Shown: positions 26,065 through 38,651 of the stretch, in pieces | Numbering within the stretch: position 1 is the stretch's first letter | How the letters are laid out: the number at the start of each line of letters is the position of its first letter | Assembly: GCA_013397845.1 (NCBI GenBank) | Contig: VZTG01010313.1 | Span: 124,001-188,000 of the forward strand | Length of the DNA stretch: 64,000 bases | DNA from: Melanocharis versteri | Lineage: Eukaryota; Chordata; Aves; Passeriformes; Melanocharitidae | Direction of reading: 5' to 3' | Notes under the pieces: generated by a model | What the model saw: the letters and a program-made list of their open reading frames with translations, nothing else | What the model was told of the DNA's origin: nothing | Databases searched by the model: none | Position numbers and translations under genes: made by a program

Positions 26065-28625
26065 CTAATTTTTAAATCTAAGTTTCACATAAATTCTTTG
26101 ATATGAGACCATTACTAGATACCTTTTTTACCTGCCACCTTGGCCCTTCATTGAGCTAGCCAGATTGACATTTGAACTGTGTAAGTAAAGACAGAGTAGC
26201 AAGGATGTCCTGATGCTTATTAGATAGAGAGATAATTTCCAGCAAAGTGTATACAATTTACAATAACCCGCAACTCAGGCTGTCATCGCTTATCTGTTCC
26301 TTTTCACATTTGTGAGACCCTGCCTTTTCTGCTTTTTGTACTGTCATCAGTTCCCTCATCTTTGATAAAAATAACTAACTAAATTTGGGGAAAGAATCTG
26401 AATGCGGGAGAAACGCTGCAGACACTGAACTAAAGCCGCCTTCAAAGGAGGTTGAGATGCCCCTTTGAAATTAATGTTGCAAGCAATATTTTGTAACTAT
26501 ATGTTACAAAGAGGTTAAATGGCACTCGGGAGAAAGTAGCAACAGAAGGAAAACTGCAACAGGAAGAAGTAATTATTCCTATGAAAATAAAGAAGACTAA
26601 ATGTATATAAATTACTTTTCGTGCCAGAGCTAAACAGGCCCCTTAGGAAGACAATAAAGGCCTCTTGAACCTCAAAGGCTTCTTGCTGCTTTCATATGCA
26701 GCTTCTGCTAGAATACCTGTTTTGTTCAAATTAAAACTCATGCTCCCGTTGCCCATATAGAAATCTTTTCAAGCACGTTGAAGGCACAACTCTTGGGACC
26801 ACAAGGTGGGGAAAAGCATTCTGGAGAAATATTTTTCCAAAGTGAATTCGTCATTTCTTTAACCCCATCCCACAAACACAAACCTTAACAAGAATTTTGA
26901 TAAACATGTTTATCTTCAGAAGAGTGTAAGATGTGAATGAAATGTGTCTTGCTCTATTACTCAGAATTAATGGCCTTGTAGTGTAAATGCAACTGATAGA
27001 GAACATTTGTGCTGAAGTACATTAGCTTATTTAACAGGTATGATAAGAGTACAATGTTAAGCATGTGTACAGTGGAAGATCTGTTTAGATAATGATGAAA
27101 TTTGTGAAATTAATCATAGCCAGACTGAACAAATGAGTTGTACACCATTATAGTAGAGTAGTATAAATGGAGACCAACTGTTTAACTAATTGAGTGCCAG
27201 CTGGTGTTTTTGCTACAGGAGCTAGGAACAGACCACAGATTTCATTAATTTTTTTTTCCATAGTAACATTAATTAAAAATATATATCGCACAATATGATA
27301 ACAATTGAAAGGTATCTTTTAATGTTTGAAGAGCCCATATGAAAACGAAGGATGAGATAATTTCCTTAGGAGACAGTCATGATCTCATGAAGAGGGAAAT
27401 GAAAGTCTGAATGATATGTCTGAAAAATTTTCAGCTCTGCAGGATTATGTCTGGAGGAAGAAAACAAGGTACTGAAGCAATGACAAACCTGGTGGTGACA
27501 TAGTGCTGTGGCATCATGCCTTTTGTCCAGATTGAGATGCTCTTTGCTTCCAAATTTTTGGTAAAGGACACTGTGTGTTATGTGTTTTAATAATCAGACG
27601 TTTTGAAATGAAAAGTAAGGGAAAAAACAACAGTAGAACTGAAAGCTGCTCTAAACTGCAGAGATTGTGATTTAGGGTGGATGAGAAAGTATGTCATCTG
27701 TAAGATGATTCTCAGAAGCAGGATGTCAGCAAAAGTGAGGAGTTATCTGGAAGTGGTAGGAAGGCTGAAGAACTGAAGAGATCATCCCACATTCCAGAAG
27801 TGTGCCTAATTCCACCATGGTTCAATTTGACAGTACAAATGTGCGGTGGTGAAATACTTTGGGTAGAGATAAAAGAAACAGAAACCAAATGGAGAAATAA
27901 TAACAACCATCTGTTACACTTCAGAAGACCTGGAAAAGAGCAGGGGAAAAGAATTCCTTTTTTTATGCTGTGGGATGCTGCACTCCTGAGGAATGTTTAC
28001 AACTCATATATTTGCTGGTTAGCAAACTCAACAGTCCTGCATCACTGAAAAGGTCTGTAAACTACACAGAAAACATATTTTGGAAGCAGTGCTTAATTCT
28101 GCTTGTAAAGTAAAGTCCTACTGTGAGAGACTGGTGAAGAATCATTCTCTTCAGCAAAACACCACATGTTTTTTATATAGTTAATTTTCTGAATTCCATC
28201 CATTTTTGGGTGGAATTTTTGATGAAGTTTTGATGACATGGCAGTCAGCTTAGGAGAGAAGTGTGGTATGAAGAGATAAACATTAATAAACTATTTGTTC
28301 TTGCCCAAGCAGGGCTTAACCAAATGGTTCTTTGAAAGGTCCAAATCACCTGAGCCTGAGAGACTTCACAAATTGATAAAGTTCAGTGCAGGTTTGAGCT
28401 TTGTTTTATCACTGTGGACATTCGTCTGCCCTGAAACAACACACACAAGTCAGGGCGCTGCACAGCTGGAAAGGTGAACTGTAAATAGAATAAAAGAGTG
28501 CTGATTTTCCAAATATACACTTGAAAGTTCTATTTTGCTTGAGTTCTAAAAAATGCTGAAAGAGGGGTTTGAATTCTGTTTTTGCAAAATAGAGATTACT
28601 ATTTGTTGCTTTTTGTTATTTTCAG

Positions 28626-28717
28626 AGTTCCAAAAAGTCTGAGTGCAAGAGATAAAGTTTTCTCTGTCTGCCGTGTGACGTCTCAAGTTGATTTATATGA
28701 TGACAAGTTGGCATTGG
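28626..28717 (+). CDS. Possible internal coding exon, product unrecognised
   Basis: The stretch is preceded by a long pyrimidine tract ending TTGTTATTTTCAG and followed by GTGAGAAG, so both splice signals are good. It is 92 bp and open in only one of three frames: one base, 30 codons, one base. The predicted peptide begins VPKSLSARDKVFSV, has a mixed charged and hydrophobic composition, and ends in VDLYDDKLAL. Three CpGs occur within an AT-rich surrounding, which can mark conserved coding sequence. I recognise no domain. The frame continues for 15 codons past the donor, so a terminal exon is also possible. It lies on the same strand as the candidate promoter at the left edge. Chance sites of this quality are expected, hence the low confidence. 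Confidence 0.3.
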
Positions 28718-31700
28718 GTGAGAAGTGTTCACTGACAGGAAGAAAAACACACTGTTATTTCTAAGAGAAAGTTAGAGCACAAATATATTCTTTTTTTGTT
28801 CATATGTTTTTACAAACCCCCAAGCTAATCTGGTCAAGTTCTTCATCCACACCAGGGTCTCCACTTCCTGTCCATAGAAATTTAACCCCACAAGGTACAT
28901 GCTTCATTCCTGACCTATATTAAAATCTTCTCTCTATGGAGTTTGGTCAAAAATACAGAAAGCTGCATTTTGGTAAGGGCAGCAGCAGAACACTTTTGAT
29001 ATTCTTAGAATTTGTTCTTACGAATTTTTAAGTCTTGCTTAACAAAAATAAATAATTGAGCTATTTACAAAAGAATCCTGGTGAAGAATCTTCTTTGGCC
29101 CCCTTCAGTGCTAACCAGACTGGAGCCCTCGTTCAAGAACCTGCTGTGATGTGAACAGTGCTTCACAGGAAGAAACAGCTTCATAAAGAAACATGCTTGC
29201 CTGGTGTGATTAATTCTTATCGTCACGAAATTCATAACCAAGATAAAACTAACCTGGAACACTAATGAAAAAAAGTTGTCATATAGGAAAAATATGAAAG
29301 GACATTTTTTCCTTTTTTAGTTTAAGAAATCTGTGAGCAGTGAAACTGTTTCCAGGGTTTTCTGAAATATAAAATTATGTGAGTAAAACCCTAAGGATTT
29401 TTCTAAGTTAAATCAATACAGTGTTGCAATTATAATTTTCCCAGTTAATTCATATGTTTCTCAAAATCAAAGCATGCTCTTCTAAAAGGCACTGTGTTAA
29501 AGGAGGAATGAATTCTTAAAGGCAATTGAAGTGTCTTCAAGTTATTTATGTGGGAAGAAAGCTTTCAGTAGCAGGGAGGCAGTGACAACAACTACAACTA
29601 ATAGTTTTCAGGAAAATAAGCAGACATGAACATTGCAAGTCCAATATTGCACACAACACTCATAAATTTTATGATAAAAAGCACAGCAAAAGGGGGTTTG
29701 TCCCTATTAGAAATTGTTTAAAATTCTCCCATAAATTACACTAAGCAGAAATATTGGCTTGGATCACAAATCCCTCTCAGGCACTGCCTTATCACAGATT
29801 CCTCGAAAGCACTAACCTACATGACCTTTGTGTGAGTCTCAGATGACTCCAATTATTCTGCTGTGAGCTCTGATTCTTTTACACAGCCTGACCTGAACTT
29901 TAAAAAATTGAAGAGGGAGGAGGTCTGGGGGAAATGAAAGCTGTATCACATGGCCTGACCACACTTTGTGCCCTATGAGACAGGCCGTCGAAATCTTGGA
30001 GAGGTAGAGGGAGGGAATTTATCTCCCAAATCTGTAGATATCAAGAGGAATGAAGTTCCACCACACTGGGGTCAACTGTGCAAAAGCACCATATTTTGAC
30101 ACAGTCAACTTAAAAAGTGATGGGAGAGCAGAGATAAATGAGAAACAGAAAGTAGGTTACGAAAGGAAGCAGAAATGTGGACCGGGTTATGCAAGAACAG
30201 AGGGGTCAAGGCTTGAAGAACCTTGAAAGTTATCGGTAAAATCCTGAACTCAAATCTCAGTTTCAGAGGGAACCAATATTGTGGTGTGAACAAGGGGTCA
30301 GCATGGTAACAGCAGGGGCAGCAGCAGTGGGATGAAAGTGAGATAGGATGCTTTGATAAAACATGTGTTGCTGATGCAAACCCTCAAATCAATGCCTCTT
30401 CTATGCAGAAATCTGAGGTCAGGTCCAGGTCCCACCTAACTTTCCAGCAAAACTTCCACCCAGTTCACCAAGGTCACATTTTGGCTCCTGAATTTAAATA
30501 AAGTTAGATACCAGAATGCTGTGAACACACAGCAATACACACTTCAGTGTGTATCATTTCAAGGTTTAGCTTCAGGATCCTTTTATAAGGGTTTGTGTGT
30601 TTTCTACTTGCCAAAATGCCCCAAGTACAAAACTATCCTCTGCTCTATATGACTTGTTAATCTGTGGCTAAAAATAGCACAGGATGATGGAAAATTTGGA
30701 ACTTGGGTTTTAGCTGGAATTGGGAGGAGAATCAATTTGCCCACTCTGTATGATTTTCCACTATTTCAAAGACTCTTCTTGTCTAAAAACAGATTGAAAA
30801 ATAAAAATGCATTTATAAACACGAATAATATAATTCAATGGGTAATCAGAGTGCACTAGGTGAAATACTGCAATAGGTTCACCATGCTTGCTTTCAATTC
30901 CGACCTTATAGGTTTTAGATTTTTTGTTTTTAATACCTCAAGTATAAATGAACTCCATATTTGAAATTTAAAAAAATGCTGAAAACAAGTAAAAAAAAAT
31001 GTTTTGACAGTTTCAAAACCTTCTTCTAAGGTTTTCTTTAAAAAGAAAAATTAATGAAACTTACTATTCTATAGATAACTAGATCAGCATTTTCCTTTGA
31101 AAGGTCTTTTATGCTAAAAACATTTTCACTTGATCTTGACTTTTAGCCAAAACTCAGACCTTAAAATAAATGACTGAATTAGGGATTGCCTTAGACCCAC
31201 AACAGAAAACACCTTCCTCCACAGTCAAGCTGTTATCCTGCTACAGAAGAGCTGCGCCTTTGTGTGTGAGTGGGAGGTAAGTTGCACAGGCACATGTGAC
31301 AATTACATTTTTCCTACACCAGTGTTTGGTAGTCCTGCTTTTGATGGAGGGTATGATGAGTCATTTCTACACCTAAGCTACACAGGAGCTGTGGCTATCA
31401 GACATAATGCCAGGACATGTCTCTGTCTGGCCTCTCTACGGCAAGCGGACTCTGACCACCTCAGAATCACTCCCCAAAATGTTCAGATTGGGCAATGCAT
31501 CCTTCTAGCTCACATAGCCAGGTTTCTTTCCTGTGACAACCTTGATGAGGAGGGAAATGCCTTTGGCTCTGAGTGGTGGGAAGCACACTTGCCTAAGCAA
31601 ATATGTGTAGACATCGCTTATTTGAATCTACTTTTCATTATTCCTTTTTGCTTTATTTATCAACTCGTGCTCCAAATGAAGGATTCTGATTCTGCTAATG

Positions 31701-33720
31701 TTTAACTTAAATGCAACAACTTCAAAGTTAGGTTCAGCAGTATCTAATCTATACTTTTACCCCGTTTTATATCTTAAACTGAGCTTACTAGAGACAGGGA
31801 ATGTTTATACTGAATTGTCATATTATGCAAATAAAACAAAAGGGGCCAGGTTGTGGTTCAGAGTTCACAAAAGCTTTGGGGAAGGTAAAGATAATAAAAC
31901 ACCAGTTTTGCTTGACTAGCAAAAAGCCATTGTCAGTACTCCCTCTAAAGAAGGAAGAGAGGAAGGGTATTGAGGAGAGTGCGCTGAGCTCCATAAATCC
32001 TTCCTGGATATTTCACTGCAGGTTGGCCTGTCCTCACATTCTCTGTGGTGGCTTTGTGTGAATGTGATATTAAAAAAATACTGTGAAATCAGGATTACCA
32101 TCATCCAACTCATCATAAGACATTAAGAAATAAATAATAATTTTTGAAGAATAACTTATATATCTATAACTTATATATTATTTTCCCCCCACCCCCCTTT
32201 TTGTGTTAACTTATGACTATAATACAGATTATGACAGTAACACAATACCAAACTGATTTGGTTAATGGGGTGACCATCCTTGCACTTCTTGCTAAAGAGT
32301 TTAAAATGCTTTTTCAAGCGTTTTGATCCAACTATAAAAGCAGAAAAAAAAAATAAATGAACTGTTTAAAGCTATATTCACTGTGAGAGGCTAGGTGGAA
32401 TCTTGCTCCAAAATATTTTTAAATGGGACATCTCATCTGTTATAAACTTAAGTGTTGGCAAAAAAGAGGTTTAAAGAAAATGGGTAACAATAGTTAGAAA
32501 GAGTTTAAGTTGGAGGTTTTCTGACTAGAAATAATAACAAATCAGCTGGAGCATGTGATGCTCACTTAAGAGTTGTATAGGAAGATAAATATGAAAGGAG
32601 TGAACTATTAATTTTGGCAACCAGTCTTCTAAAACTTCCCCCTTGCTTATGAAAAGAAAATGATGCAATTTGTAAAAAAAAGACTTGACACAGGAGTTGA
32701 GGATATATAAATCTTAGCAAATCTGACAAGTGCATTTAGCAAATTTGCAGTAGCTATAATAAAGAATAGAAACAATGAACATATATAAATATGATTGTTA
32801 TCATAGAGAACAGAACCAGTGAACATACTTACATATGATTTAATAAGTAGGACACAAGCCTTGTGTTTACATAGGGAATTATTCTTAAAAATTGTAGATT
32901 TCTTTGAAGGAATCAGCCAACAATCAGTCAACATTGGACAGGAAAATCCTGTTGATATGTTCTACTGGGTTTTCCAGAAATATTTTGAGGAAGTTCTCAT
33001 CAAGTGCTTTTAAGGAAGTAAAGTGCTGTGGTACAAAAGGAAGGGTCCTAGCATGTCTAAATAGAAAGTTTGAAGGTAGGAGATGAAACAAAAGATTGAT
33101 TTGTTGGCTTTACTGGTTGATGCACCAGTGGAAACCCACAGAGATCATTGCTGAACTCTGTGCTTTCAAATACATACAGGTCTGGTTAAGGGAGTCAACA
33201 AAATGAGGTGACAGGTTTATTAAACAGAAGTAGCAATTCAAGGTAGTTTTAAAAGGATCTTAAGGTTCTGGCTGAATGACAAAATAGCAGATATAATTCC
33301 ATATGGGAAGATGGAAACTGATGCACCTGGGGTTGACTGTGGAACTGACACTTGGAATTATAAAGAGAAGGGTAGAAAGTACTTTGTAAGTCTGTGAGTT
33401 AGGCATTTCTTGAAGACTGCATGTGTTCTTATCCCCTGCATCTCAGAAAGGGTAGACCAGAGCTAGAAAAGTTTGATGGGATGCTCAAAGCTATGAAATA
33501 GTTTCTGGATGAAGACCGACTGCATAAACTTGGTATACTGAGTAGGGAAAAATTTGCCTGAGGAAAGAGGGAACTGATATCTACGAATGGTGAGTAGTGC
33601 GTGGGAGGTAGTACAAATAAAGACATGGAATAGCAGGTTTGACCAACAAAAGCAGGGATTTTTCACAGAAAGCACAGTTATATTGTTGATGGCATTAGCA
33701 CAAGTGTCTGAGGATACCAG
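28718..33720. other. No recognisable gene; contains one modest ORF-rich, less AT-rich patch
   Basis: Mostly AT-rich. The patch at 31210-31640 has a 147-codon + frame (31262-31705, first codon not ATG) and, just before it, a possible 52-bp exon at 31223-31274 (acceptor CTTCCTCCACAG, donor GAG|GTAAGT) that is open in two frames. Neither product is recognised. A possible old repeat lies at about 30.2 kb. Confidence 0.45.
30190..30320 (+). repeat. Possible ancient interspersed repeat
   Basis: The phrases GTTATCGGTAAAATCCTGAA, then GAGGGAACCAATATTGTGG, then ACAAGGGGTCAGCATGG resemble in order a widespread amniote repeat (GTTATAACCAACATCTTGAA, then GGAAGCCAGTG, then ACAGGGGTGATGTGG). I cannot name the family, and the match is degraded. 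Confidence 0.25.
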
Positions 33721-34090
33721 AAGTTTACATGGCTTCAAAAGAAATCAGATAAATCCACAGAAGAAGAATCCGTTGATGGATGTAGAACGCAAAGATGCCG
33801 GTTTTGGATCGTAAAATATTGCCGCTCATAGAGCACTCGAAGCCAGGGGGACATTACTGAGTGCTTGTCCTCATTTAAAAGCTTCCCCGACCTCTCTTGG
33901 CCACTGCTAGAGGCAGGATGTGGAATAGAACGTTCTTCAGTGGGACGTACCCTCACTGTTACGTGCCTATGCCTGCTTTCCCTCTGCCACAGCTTGGAAA
34001 CACCTGTCTGCTTCTGCTGAGGTGTCTGGAGCAGTTGCAAGTGTTGGGGGCAGAGGAAGGATATACATTCTCAGCAGCATGATTTCCCTT
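33720..34090. other. CpG-enriched patch holding a CR1-like tail
   Basis: About ten CpGs lie between 33770 and 33965, unusual for this AT-rich window. Frames on both strands are open for 60-100 codons but differ in content and none is recognised. Within it, 33880-33962 resembles the 3' part of an old CR1-type repeat (separate entry). The rest may be the body of the same element or a conserved element. Confidence 0.35.
33880..33962 (+). mobile_element. Old CR1-like 3' fragment (reptile/bird type)
   Basis: CTTGGCCACTGCTAGAGGCA, then GGATGTGGAATAGAACG, then TTCTTCAGTGGGACGTACCC line up with the frequent sauropsid repeat phrase TTGGCCACTGTTGGAGGCAG, GATACTGGACTAGATGGACC, TTCAGTCTGACCC. The first 20 bases match nearly perfectly and similarity then decays. 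I take it as the end of an ancient CR1/L3-type element. Its left boundary is not visible. Confidence 0.4.
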
Positions 34091-35640
34091 GTTCTTCCCA
34101 CTCTAATAGCAGCCTTAAGGGCTGACTTCTTATCAGGCCACCTCTGGTAGGTACAGCCCAGCTCTGAATCCTGATATTTAAGGTGGTAAATTTCCATTTT
34201 GTCTGTATTACGAGAAGCTCTGCATGAACTTGTCCTGTGCTTGGGACCTTTCAGAGCCAGTAGACCTGGCTGGTAGAGTCGTTCTCACTTGCTGAGAGAT
34301 TTTAGCACTCAGCATGAAACCCCTCAGAAAGACATTCAGGAGTTTCCAGTCAAACATATAAGTCACTCCAGGATCTACTGGAACTCGGCCTGGTTTTACT
34401 CAACCAAGCAAAGTCAGGCCAAGCCAAGCAAATAAACACTCATTTTCAAAATATATCCTGAGTCTTCAGGTGCAGACTTGAACTCCAGACAAATAGGAAG
34501 TAGCTCCTGTTTTTTACTGAAATTGTGTGAATTTTGTGGTAATAGTATAAACCAGAATTTTTTAGGGCACTGAAATTGCTTGCAAATATGAATCACCCAC
34601 AGTTAAATTCAGATGAATAAAAAGTAAAACAGATATGATATTAAAAAAAGGATAATTTAATTCCTGAATTTTCTGAAGCAAAAAAAAAATTAGAAATGCT
34701 AGAATGTTTACTTTCAATGTCTGTAAAATAAACTTAGTTTTAGTATTTAATAATGGCTCACTGAAAGAGAAAGGTTTTAAAATGAAAGCTAAAGTCATTA
34801 CAGATTAGCTTGATTCCAAAATAGTCCCTATTTTTCAAAAAACCATAAAATGTCTGTTTTGATTCAAACTCAACTGATTATATTTTGTTTTCCTTTTTCT
34901 TTAGTGACTGGACCAAAAAAACCCCTACTTGTTCATCTAGCTCTTATTTGGGTTATATTAAGAAAGTTTTACAAAGTGATTCACACTAAATTGAATACAT
35001 TCATAATAAATTATAGCTGCATTTTCCAGCAAGAGTAAATACTGTTTTTTATCTTTGTTTGCAAATAGTGGTTACTGCCCTATGAATATCAATGAGGAAG
35101 GATAGAAAGGAGAAGTTCAAAAATTTAAATTTGCACAGTTATTGAAGCTTCTTGTTTTAAGTGCTTAATACTGCTTAATGCAGATGCCACATTTTTCCTT
35201 TCTTCTTCATGACCGTTTTGACTTCCTCAGCTTAAGGAAAACATTCAGAAGAAACCAGTTTCCTTTTTCTCCCCCCTCTCTTCTCTTTTCTTCTTTTTTA
35301 ACCGGCTATGGCTTCCCTAATTCTTCTCTTTCTTTGAATCCTCCAGTGCTGATAATTTCTTTTAAACTAAAATTTGTTTAATGACTTCACGGAAAATTTG
35401 CTTTGTTGATTCCTTTTAAAAAAGGGAGTTTATTTTGACAGAAGAATAACTGACTTTTTGTGTAATCATTCACTTCAGTGGGTGCTTGCCAAAAGGCCCG
35501 CACAAATGAAATGCTGTCTCTAATCTCACTTGGCCATGCGGAGGAGTGAGCTCCCCACATGCTTATTTGCAAGTTGATTCGAGAGCTGTGAGTGAAGGAA
35601 GCTTCCCTGTGCGACTGTGAAGCCCCATGAGCCAGAGCTG
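34091..35640. other. No recognisable gene
   Basis: AT-rich, with only short frames and a pyrimidine-rich segment at about 35255-35300. Nothing specific is seen. Confidence 0.5.
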
Positions 35641-36235
35641 CTATTGCTTTTTTCCTCCAGCTAGATACCTGTGAGGACAGGAGGTGGCATAAGCCCAGAG
35701 AACAAGTTAGTCCCCACAGACATTATTAGCGAGGACTTTCTCTCCCCCAGGCAGTGCATGGTACTTCTGGCTGAGCCAAGTCCCCTCTTCTCCTTCCCTT
35801 GGAGCAGCAAGATACCTGGCATTGCTATTGGGTATCATGCTGCTTTACTGCTGGTATGTTACTAATGAGAGATGGTTTTCTCTCACAGAAGACCCCTTGG
35901 CAAGTACATAACATAGGCCAAACCCATCATTTCACCCCAAAACCAAATGGTATTGCACTCATTGCACCTGTTCTCTTCCCACTCAAAACAGTGTGGCTTC
36001 ACTCCTGCCATCCTGCCTTCAGTGCCTTACCCCGTGAACGATGCCCAGCCCAGGAGAGTTCTGCAGCCTCTCTGTGGGCAGGCCAGTGCTTCGTCCCATA
36101 GCCTGCTCCTTCACATTCATGGGTATGGTCATTGTGATTACAGCTACACAGAGGGCTGCTCCCGTGGCCTCTGCTGTGCCACGCGTGGGGATGTAGCAGA
36201 ACGCATCTTCGTTTTGTAAAGCTGGAGGTATTTTC
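35641..36235. other. GC-richer patch with exon-like signals on both strands
   Basis: On +, 35751-35853 has an excellent acceptor (CTTTCTCTCCCCCAG) and a GTATGT donor but is open in two frames. One frame encodes a hydrophobic segment (LALLLGIMLLYCW) that could be a membrane helix, the other an AIGYHAALLL string. On -, a 190-bp block from 36222 down to about 36032 is open in two frames and ends at a GGG|GTAAGG donor. Because competing frames are open on both strands, I cannot say which, if any, is coding. A conserved element or a small exon is plausible. Confidence 0.25.
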
Positions 36236-37822
36236 ACAGATGAACAATACCCGACACCATCACTATTACTATTTTATTGTGTCAGCCAAGAGCTACGCCC
36301 CAAAGGAAACCAGACACGATCTGTATCTGTCCTAAGCAATTTCTGATTTAAAGGCCCTGATCCTATGCTGCCTTCTGTGATGTGTGCAGTATATATTTGC
36401 ATTAGGTCTTTACTTGGACTTACCTTCAGAGTTTATCAACCTTTGTCAGGGTGCTGAGACTCTTAAATGCAGGGCAGCTTCTAGAGAGAGATTTGCAGAG
36501 CATGGATTCATGTAAAGCTCCTGAACCACTATTATAGTTTACACCAGAAAGTTTACTCTTAGTTTTAGACTCATACATAACTGTTCCAAGATATGTATTG
36601 TCATATTTAGTCTCCATCTACTTTAACACTTCTTGCTTTCTATAGTCTTCACATTTTTATTTGCTTCAATATTGGTCGTTGAGATTTCCCTTTCATCCCC
36701 TATCAAAGTTCAGAATTTTCACTTCTATTTTCCTCCTCTTTTCAATGGTGAAGGTTGTTTTCAACCAAATGTGCACACATTTTAGTTTGTGATGATTTCC
36801 TGATATAATTTTTTAAAAAAGCATAACCTATTGTTGGTGTGGAAAAATATTGCAAGTTTTATTCCCTTGAGTGGTGTTTACCCAAATGTATATCTGATAT
36901 CTGGTTGGTATCACTGACATGACTGAACAAGGAAGAGCCATTCTCATGAAATATCTGTGCAATCAAGTCTTTAGTTACCACCACTGAGGGACACTAAAGT
37001 CTGCAATAAGAAAGACATTTTCCTTTCACAACACATTTCCAAACCCAAAGTGGTGATAGTAATTTTCTGTTGCTGGGCTGTATGAGTTTCTGGTGTAATC
37101 TCATAAAACATTGTAGTATTACACCAGGAAGGAATTTAGAGCCCCAACTTGAAATTTCATTTTTGCTTCACAGCTCTATAAATTATAGTTGTCTGGCATA
37201 AGCATCAGTGGAAACACCAATTTCTTAAAACTAAATGTATGTTGTTGTGTGCAAGGAGGTCACACAGCTCTACTTACTTTTTTGTGATTGCTTACCTCAA
37301 ACATCCAAGCAAGAATAGCAGACCATGCCATATACATGGAAATACTTTATTGGCCACAGGAATGAATGATTTAGGGCAGATTATCTGAGAAATATGTTCA
37401 CATTTTGCATTTTAAACACTGCCATGTTTTCTGAAAATTCTGGGACATGTCCATGAACAACTGCAGAGGGCCCCTGCCAGAAGCACAGGAAAGTAATGGC
37501 AATTTGGAATAGCAAACTCTAATTTTCAGTTTGTGAAGGATGATTTCAGTGCATTATGGGTTATTATGTTATTATGTGCAGTATAGTTAAGCTTAAAGGC
37601 TTCAATGAATTTGGCACCTCATTAAATAAAGCATAGTAGAAGCGCATAATGAGAGACAATCTTTTCTGAAAATGTTACTTGTAATCTGCAAGACAAGAGT
37701 GAAAGAGAAGCACTGAAAAATGAAGCCTGTGAAGGTCATGGTGTAGATCAGTGTCTGAGTCAAGATCCTTAACTGATCCTTTTCTTTATTCAAATCCCAC
37801 AGCCATATTAATGAGATTAAAT
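36236..37822. other. No recognisable gene
   Basis: AT-rich with short frames only. A local TTATTATG repetition lies at about 37560-37577. Nothing else is seen. Confidence 0.5.
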
Positions 37823-38179
37823 CTAAGCATTGGAGACCAAAAGCTTAATTTTTCTGTAATCACGGAAATCAATAACATGGAATGGCCATAATTGCAAACA
37901 AATTAGTTCAACTTTGGAACTTTCTGTATAAAAATTGATGGATTTTGCCACTTCTAATCCCACCATAAGCATTTCTTGTGCGTTATGCACAATATTGCTG
38001 CCAGCTACATGGAGAGCACAGGGAAACTTACACATGAAAAGCCGAAGGAATTTCCACAATTGTTCCACTATGGGGCTGGCATTGTCATTTTTGTCTGGGT
38101 CTAGTGGCATACTGAGGGATTCAGCCACAACATAAATAATTGGAAACTTTCCCAGTACATCTGAAAAAAAAGTAGACAT
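37823..38179 (-). CDS. 118-codon ATG-initiated ORF; possible coding exon (38032-38160) or hAT-transposase relic
   Basis: Two readings compete. First, 38032-38160 is bounded by a fine acceptor (CTACTTTTTTTTCAG) and a perfect GTAAGT donor. It is 129 bp, open in one frame only, and encodes VLGKFPIIYVVAESLSMPLD, then a DPDKNDNASPIVEQLWKFL stretch. That looks like an internal exon of an unrecognised protein. Second, the frame stays open past the donor. Its later part, with CALH, then EVAKSINF 22 residues after the H, and a hydrophobic LICLQL, recalls the CxxH...K-x-(I/V)-N-F spacing of the hAT (Buster/ZBED-like) transposase core. Identity is too low to decide by eye. The ORF length alone is within chance expectation. 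No repeat borders are visible. Confidence 0.3.
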   Translation of the reverse strand: MSTFFSDVLGKFPIIYVVAESLSMPLDPDKNDNASPIVEQLWKFLRLFMCKFPCALHVAGSNIVHNAQEMLMVGLEVAKSINFYTESSKVELICLQLWPFHVIDFRDYRKIKLLVSNA

Positions 38180-38609
38180 GCTCTCGTCTTGCTAAAATAT
38201 CATTCCCCTGCAATGAGTAGTGCAGTAAAAGCAGTGTCACATTACTTTAACAGAAGCATTTAACATTTTTACTGACAGAATCTAAAGCATGTGGTTATGG
38301 AGTGTGAAATCCTCATTAAAATTCCTCGAGGAAAATCAGTTGAATAAATATCCAGTAATTGTCACAGTGCCCTCATTGCTGTAGTTTTACAATACAATAA
38401 TTCTCTCCATTGATCAGCTTTATTCTCATATCATACAGAGAGCTCACATTCTTGTTCAGGAATTTATTACTTGCCAGGGACAATTCTGATTTTTCTAACT
38501 CTAAAGCTGTATAAATATGCTGCAATAACTGTGGTCATACCAGTGCATTTATGGAGCTTCCCTGTGCCACTCCTCTAGAGCAGTGGCTGTTGCTTCTCCC
38601 TGCACACAT

Positions 38610-38651
38610 TTTCCACTTTCCCCTTCACACCTTTCCCACTTTCCCCTTCAC
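38610..38651. repeat. 22-bp tandem repeat, two copies
   Basis: TTTCCACTTTCCCCTTCAC is followed directly by a second near-identical copy with one inserted C, giving a pyrimidine-rich block on +. Confidence 0.8.

Larger units (their letters stand above)
16440..28625. other. No recognisable gene; intron-like or intergenic DNA with simple repeats
   Basis: Apart from the listed simple repeats and one possible old repeat at 18.6 kb I see no gene. Frames in the 17.4 kb tract encode only phenylalanine- and leucine-rich strings from poly-T and are artefacts. A small TTTA/AATG-rich duplication lies at 24.65 kb and a perfect hairpin at 26.04 kb. Confidence 0.5.

Noticed and set aside
31262..31705. 147-codon + frame
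   Set aside because: No ATG start, no recognisable domain, and frames of this length are expected a few times by chance in 64 kb.
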